Source: a bacterium (GTDB taxonomy: Bacteria > Vulcanimicrobiota > Xenobia > Xenobiales > JADMJV01). From it: 34,528 bases of DNA. Location: positions 1 through 34,528 of the forward strand of contig JAFEBA010000032.1 in NCBI GenBank assembly GCA_018266105.1, written 5' to 3'. The notes beneath the pieces are model-generated. The model was not told where the DNA came from. It saw only the letters and a list, made by a program, of their open reading frames with translations, and did no database searches. Made by a program: the position numbers and the translations under genes. This document shows, piece after piece, positions 32,214 through 34,528 of the stretch; within the stretch, counting starts at the first letter, position 1, and each line of letters opens with the position of its first letter.

Positions 32214-33872
32214 TTAGCTAAGGTCCAGCCAGCGGAACCAGATGGGGTGGCGCTGGCAGTACCAAGTCAGGATATCCTTTAGTTTGTCAGGATTCTCAAT
32301 CAAGGTCGGGGGAATCCGGTCGAAGTAAACCTTCATTCGATCATCTCCCGGAAACTCGAGGGCCTCTGCGCAGAGAGTTTGCAGCTCATTGCGAATTCTT
32401 CCCGAGTCGGAGATCTTGACCGCCCGGTTCTGGTAGTCTTCGCCCGCCAGAAAGCGATTCAGCAGGGGCTGGAAGATGCTCTTGCTATTCTCCTGGCCCT
32501 GGATAAAGCGCAGGGTTAACCTGACTCGCTTGTCGGCCTTGGGCGAGGCCAGGCGCACGGTGACTTGATAGATGTCTTTGTCGACCTGTTTCACACCCGG
32601 CATGCCCGAATAGGGGTCGGGGCCCATGGCTCCGGCCAGAGCCAGCACGTCCCACTGCTTCTCAGGGAAGAAATCATCGGCCTGGAGGATGGCTTTGCTC
32701 ACCGGCAAGCCAGCCTCCTGAGCGTCCTTCAAGCGGTCGGGATGCTTCAGTTCTTCTTCAATGGGCAACTTGAAGCTGCTGGTCAGGATGGCCAAGGAAA
32801 CATCCAGGTCCAGGACCGGAGCAAGACTGGCGGCCTGCATCGCTTCGGCTGAAGCGGCATAGCCATCCACAATATAGATCCTATCCCCGTGCTGCCCAAC
32901 CAGATAAGTGGGGGCATAGGTGCCCGAGTCGGTGAATGCCGGCAGTCCGCTGGGCAAAAGATCACCGTCCTGAATCAGGTGGACCCCCAGGTCCCTCCAG
33001 CTTTGCCAAAGGTTGCCGAGGCGCGTCTGCCGCGACTTCCCCCCTAGAGTCCAGACGTGAACCTGGTCGGCATTGACCCCATAGGCCTTTTGAATGGCCT
33101 CCAGCACCTTCTTTCTGGGGGTGCGAAAGTCGATCAGGATCGACTCCTCAGCCGCGGTCTCGGTCACTTTCTTGGGCAGCACCAGCGTGCCCGTGTAGCC
33201 TTCGTAAGGTCGCGATACCTGCAAAGGCTGATTGAAGAGGTGCAGCACCGTCATCGGCCCGCTGTCTTTGCCCAGCGCGAAGCGACTGGTGTTCTCAAGA
33301 GTGTCGATGGCCGCTCCCCACAAGGTGGTACGGCTGTTGCGCAGGTCGTGGCGGAACTGATCCAAACTGTAGCCCGGATCATTCAGCAGGCGCTTGACTT
33401 TGGCATCGACCGAACGCGCCACTTCTGGTCGGGCGTAGACCCGCCCGAATCCTAGCTGAGGATTGGCGCCCATCTCGGGCGTTTCGCCGGCTTTGGGCAT
33501 CAGGCCCTCGCCCAGACAAACCATGATCGCGTGATTCTCCGGCAGATGGCGGGTCAGATACCAGAGCCCCTCGGACATGGCGTAGGCGCTGATCGCGTCC
33601 GCATCCTTCTTAACAACATTCAGTCCGGCCTTATCCAGGTCTTTGCCGTCACCAAAGCGTCCGAAGAGCTGGGTGCCTAGAGCGGTTACAGCCTGAGTCA
33701 TGGCCAACATGCGCTCGACATTGCCTCCCACAAACGACATCTCGTTGGGACGGGTGGGAGGATTCTTGGTATAGACGGTCTCTACGTCTTCCAGCCAGAG
33801 GTGAAATCTCCCCAGAATGGGGCGGGTATCAAAGGCCCATTGGGCTAATTGGTCGCGGCGGTCCTGAGTCAT
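32214..33872 (-). CDS. Large conserved-looking protein, unknown
   Basis: 552 residues from the ATG at 33872 (MTQDRRDQLAQWAFDTRP); 46 more codons upstream would run into the thioesterase gene. Highly structured text such as RFHLWLEDVETVYTKNPPTR, NEMSFVGGNVERMLAMTQAV, SEGLWYLTRHLPENHAIMVC, LGEGLMPKAGETPEMGANPQ and IDTLENTSRFALG suggests strong conservation. I do not recognise a domain with certainty (it brings the DUF6909 description to mind, unverified). No signal peptide or membrane span. The second half alternates strands and helices. It starts back to back with the thioesterase gene. Confidence 0.6.
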   Translation of the reverse strand: MTQDRRDQLAQWAFDTRPILGRFHLWLEDVETVYTKNPPTRPNEMSFVGGNVERMLAMTQAVTALGTQLFGRFGDGKDLDKAGLNVVKKDADAISAYAMSEGLWYLTRHLPENHAIMVCLGEGLMPKAGETPEMGANPQLGFGRVYARPEVARSVDAKVKRLLNDPGYSLDQFRHDLRNSRTTLWGAAIDTLENTSRFALGKDSGPMTVLHLFNQPLQVSRPYEGYTGTLVLPKKVTETAAEESILIDFRTPRKKVLEAIQKAYGVNADQVHVWTLGGKSRQTRLGNLWQSWRDLGVHLIQDGDLLPSGLPAFTDSGTYAPTYLVGQHGDRIYIVDGYAASAEAMQAASLAPVLDLDVSLAILTSSFKLPIEEELKHPDRLKDAQEAGLPVSKAILQADDFFPEKQWDVLALAGAMGPDPYSGMPGVKQVDKDIYQVTVRLASPKADKRVRLTLRFIQGQENSKSIFQPLLNRFLAGEDYQNRAVKISDSGRIRNELQTLCAEALEFPGDDRMKVYFDRIPPTLIENPDKLKDILTWYCQRHPIWFRWLDLS

Positions 33873-33906
33873 GGGGCGCGATTCTTGTCCTGAGCGAGGG
33901 GTTCCT

Positions 33907-34317
33907 GTGGGTTGTCGAGTACGAGAGAGTTTTGCACGCCAGACTTTTATGGCCACCCTGGGGGCATCGCTGGTCTCGGTGGCTCCCGGAGAGGTCGTGA
34001 TCGAGCTCAACCATCGAGACGATCTGGTTCAACAAAACGGCTTCCTGCACGCCGGAGTGACCACCGCGGTCGTAGACAGCGCCTGCGGCTACGCCGCATT
34101 ATCGATGATGCCCGAAGGCAGCGATGTGCTGAGCGTGGAGTTTAAGGTCAACCTTCTAGCCCCGGCGGCCGGCTCGCGCTTCCGAGCCACCGGGAGGGCG
34201 GTCAAGTCGGGGCGGACTCTGACGGTATGCCAGGGCGAGATGGTCGCACTGGATACAGGCAAGACGGTGGCACTGATGACTGCCACGATGATTGCGCGGC
34301 CTGCCACAACGGGTTGA
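33907..34317 (+). CDS. PaaI-type hotdog thioesterase
   Basis: 136 residues with GTG at 33907; the ATG at 33871 would overlap the start codon of the divergent gene. RVRESFARQTFMATLGASLV, then LNHRDDLVQQNGFLHAGVTT, AVVDSACGYAALSMMPEG and SVEFKVNLLAPAAGSRFRAT show the hotdog fold, with the H-A-G and the Asp in VVDSACG at the thioesterase active site. It hydrolyses acyl-CoA thioesters, probably phenylacetyl-CoA-like or other aryl/acyl substrates. It runs into the 16S terminator. Confidence 0.88.
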   Translation: MGCRVRESFARQTFMATLGASLVSVAPGEVVIELNHRDDLVQQNGFLHAGVTTAVVDSACGYAALSMMPEGSDVLSVEFKVNLLAPAAGSRFRATGRAVKSGRTLTVCQGEMVALDTGKTVALMTATMIARPATTG

Positions 34318-34322
34318 CCCGA

Positions 34323-34339
34323 AAGAAGCCTTGCTTCTT
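34323..34339 (+). terminator. Hairpin after the thioesterase gene
   Basis: AAGAAGC-CTT-GCTTCTT, a 7-base-pair stem with a 3-base loop, 6 bases after the thioesterase stop. No T tract follows, so it may act with the neighbouring hairpin at 34353. Confidence 0.4.
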
Positions 34340-34352
34340 GCCGGAAATAAAA

Positions 34353-34372
34353 AAAGCACCTTGCGGTGCTTT
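34353..34372 (-). terminator. Intrinsic terminator of the 16S transcript
   Basis: AAAGCACC-TTGC-GGTGCTTT, an 8-base-pair stem with a 4-base loop. On the minus strand it is followed by seven T, a good intrinsic terminator for a transcript coming from the 16S gene about 140 bases away. It may also end the thioesterase transcript on the plus strand. Confidence 0.8.
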
Positions 34373-34514
34373 ATTCTGAGACTCGCAGAGTCTACCACCC
34401 TTGGCATCTGGATAATCAATTTGAGACTAGCTTCGCTTGAGTATCGACAGAAACGTGGAAACCGAAGCTTCCTACGAACTTGCGATATGATAATCCAAGT
34501 TCACGTCTCCCTAG

Positions 34515-34528
34515 AAAGGAGGTGATCC
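34515..34528 (-). rRNA. rrs: 16S ribosomal RNA, last 14 bases
   Basis: On the minus strand the window ends with GGATCACCTCCTTT, the universal 3' end of 16S rRNA with the anti-Shine-Dalgarno CCTCC. The gene body lies beyond the right edge. The 3' flank (34376-34514) contains a GAACTTG/CAAGTTC dyad and an AGACTC/GAGTCT hairpin but no tRNA and no 23S start, and ends in a terminator. Confidence 0.9.

Noticed and set aside
34409..34423. GATAATCAAT near the 16S end as a further decamer copy
   Set aside because: One mismatch in the central G, and no other support; listed copies keep the GCTTATC core.
34376..34514. tRNA in the region after the 16S gene
   Set aside because: No cloverleaf, no CCA end and no T-loop consensus; only two short hairpins.

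Overview
This is a chromosomal window from a GC-rich bacterium. It carries about 40 protein genes packed tightly on both strands, often convergent or overlapping by a few bases, with no transposase, phage gene, CRISPR array or tRNA that I can see. Classical penicillin-binding protein and lytic transglycosylase genes show a peptidoglycan wall. Many genes belong to widespread but poorly studied families (DUF1152, DUF1444, TerB-like, YpfJ, KptA). I cannot assign a phylum. The gene mix (GHKL-like TPR protein, Gly/Ala-rich repeat protein, unlinked 16S gene) suggests a free-living, under-sampled lineage rather than a Proteobacterium or Firmicute; that is inference.

Layout: 1-3.7 kb holds a PilZ protein end, a small exported protein, a lytic transglycosylase and a class A penicillin-binding protein. 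3.8-7.6 kb holds an HTH/nuclease fusion, an aldo/keto reductase, a 0.9 kb gap with a decayed gene, and an alpha/beta hydrolase. 7.6-9.0 kb is one Gly/Ala-rich repeat protein. 9.1-13.1 kb is a signalling patch: two degenerate, apparently complementary NarL-type histidine-kinase relatives, a NarL/LuxR response regulator, a nucleotidyltransferase-like protein and a DUF1152 protein. 13.2-16.4 kb has a divergent pair of TPR proteins and a DUF1444 protein. 16.4-18.1 kb is a MarR-MFS efflux pair. 18.2-21.2 kb has two TerB-like proteins flanking an SGNH protein, an AlkZ-like protein and an EamA transporter. 21.2-24.8 kb has a P450, a secreted phosphatase with a secreted hydrolase, and a LysR regulator with a clear operator. 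24.8-30.5 kb is a series of single enzymes (HAD, KptA, M14 peptidase, PPOx-like, YpfJ-like). 30.6-34.3 kb has a RUS1/DUF647-like protein, a large conserved hypothetical and a PaaI-type thioesterase. The window ends at the 3' end of a 16S rRNA gene on the minus strand, followed by a terminator and not by a 23S gene.

The strongest unexplained signal is a repeated decamer, ATTGCTTATC / GATAAGCAAT. I find 13 exact copies and 3 one-mismatch copies, where chance predicts well under one. Ten copies form five inverted pairs at gene ends, able to fold as terminator-like hairpins. In three genes a single copy is embedded always in the same reading frame (Leu-Leu-Ile after Lys), and three genes use the copy itself as their stop codon. 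This is the pattern of DNA uptake sequences in Neisseria and Pasteurellaceae, but the word is different from the ones I know.
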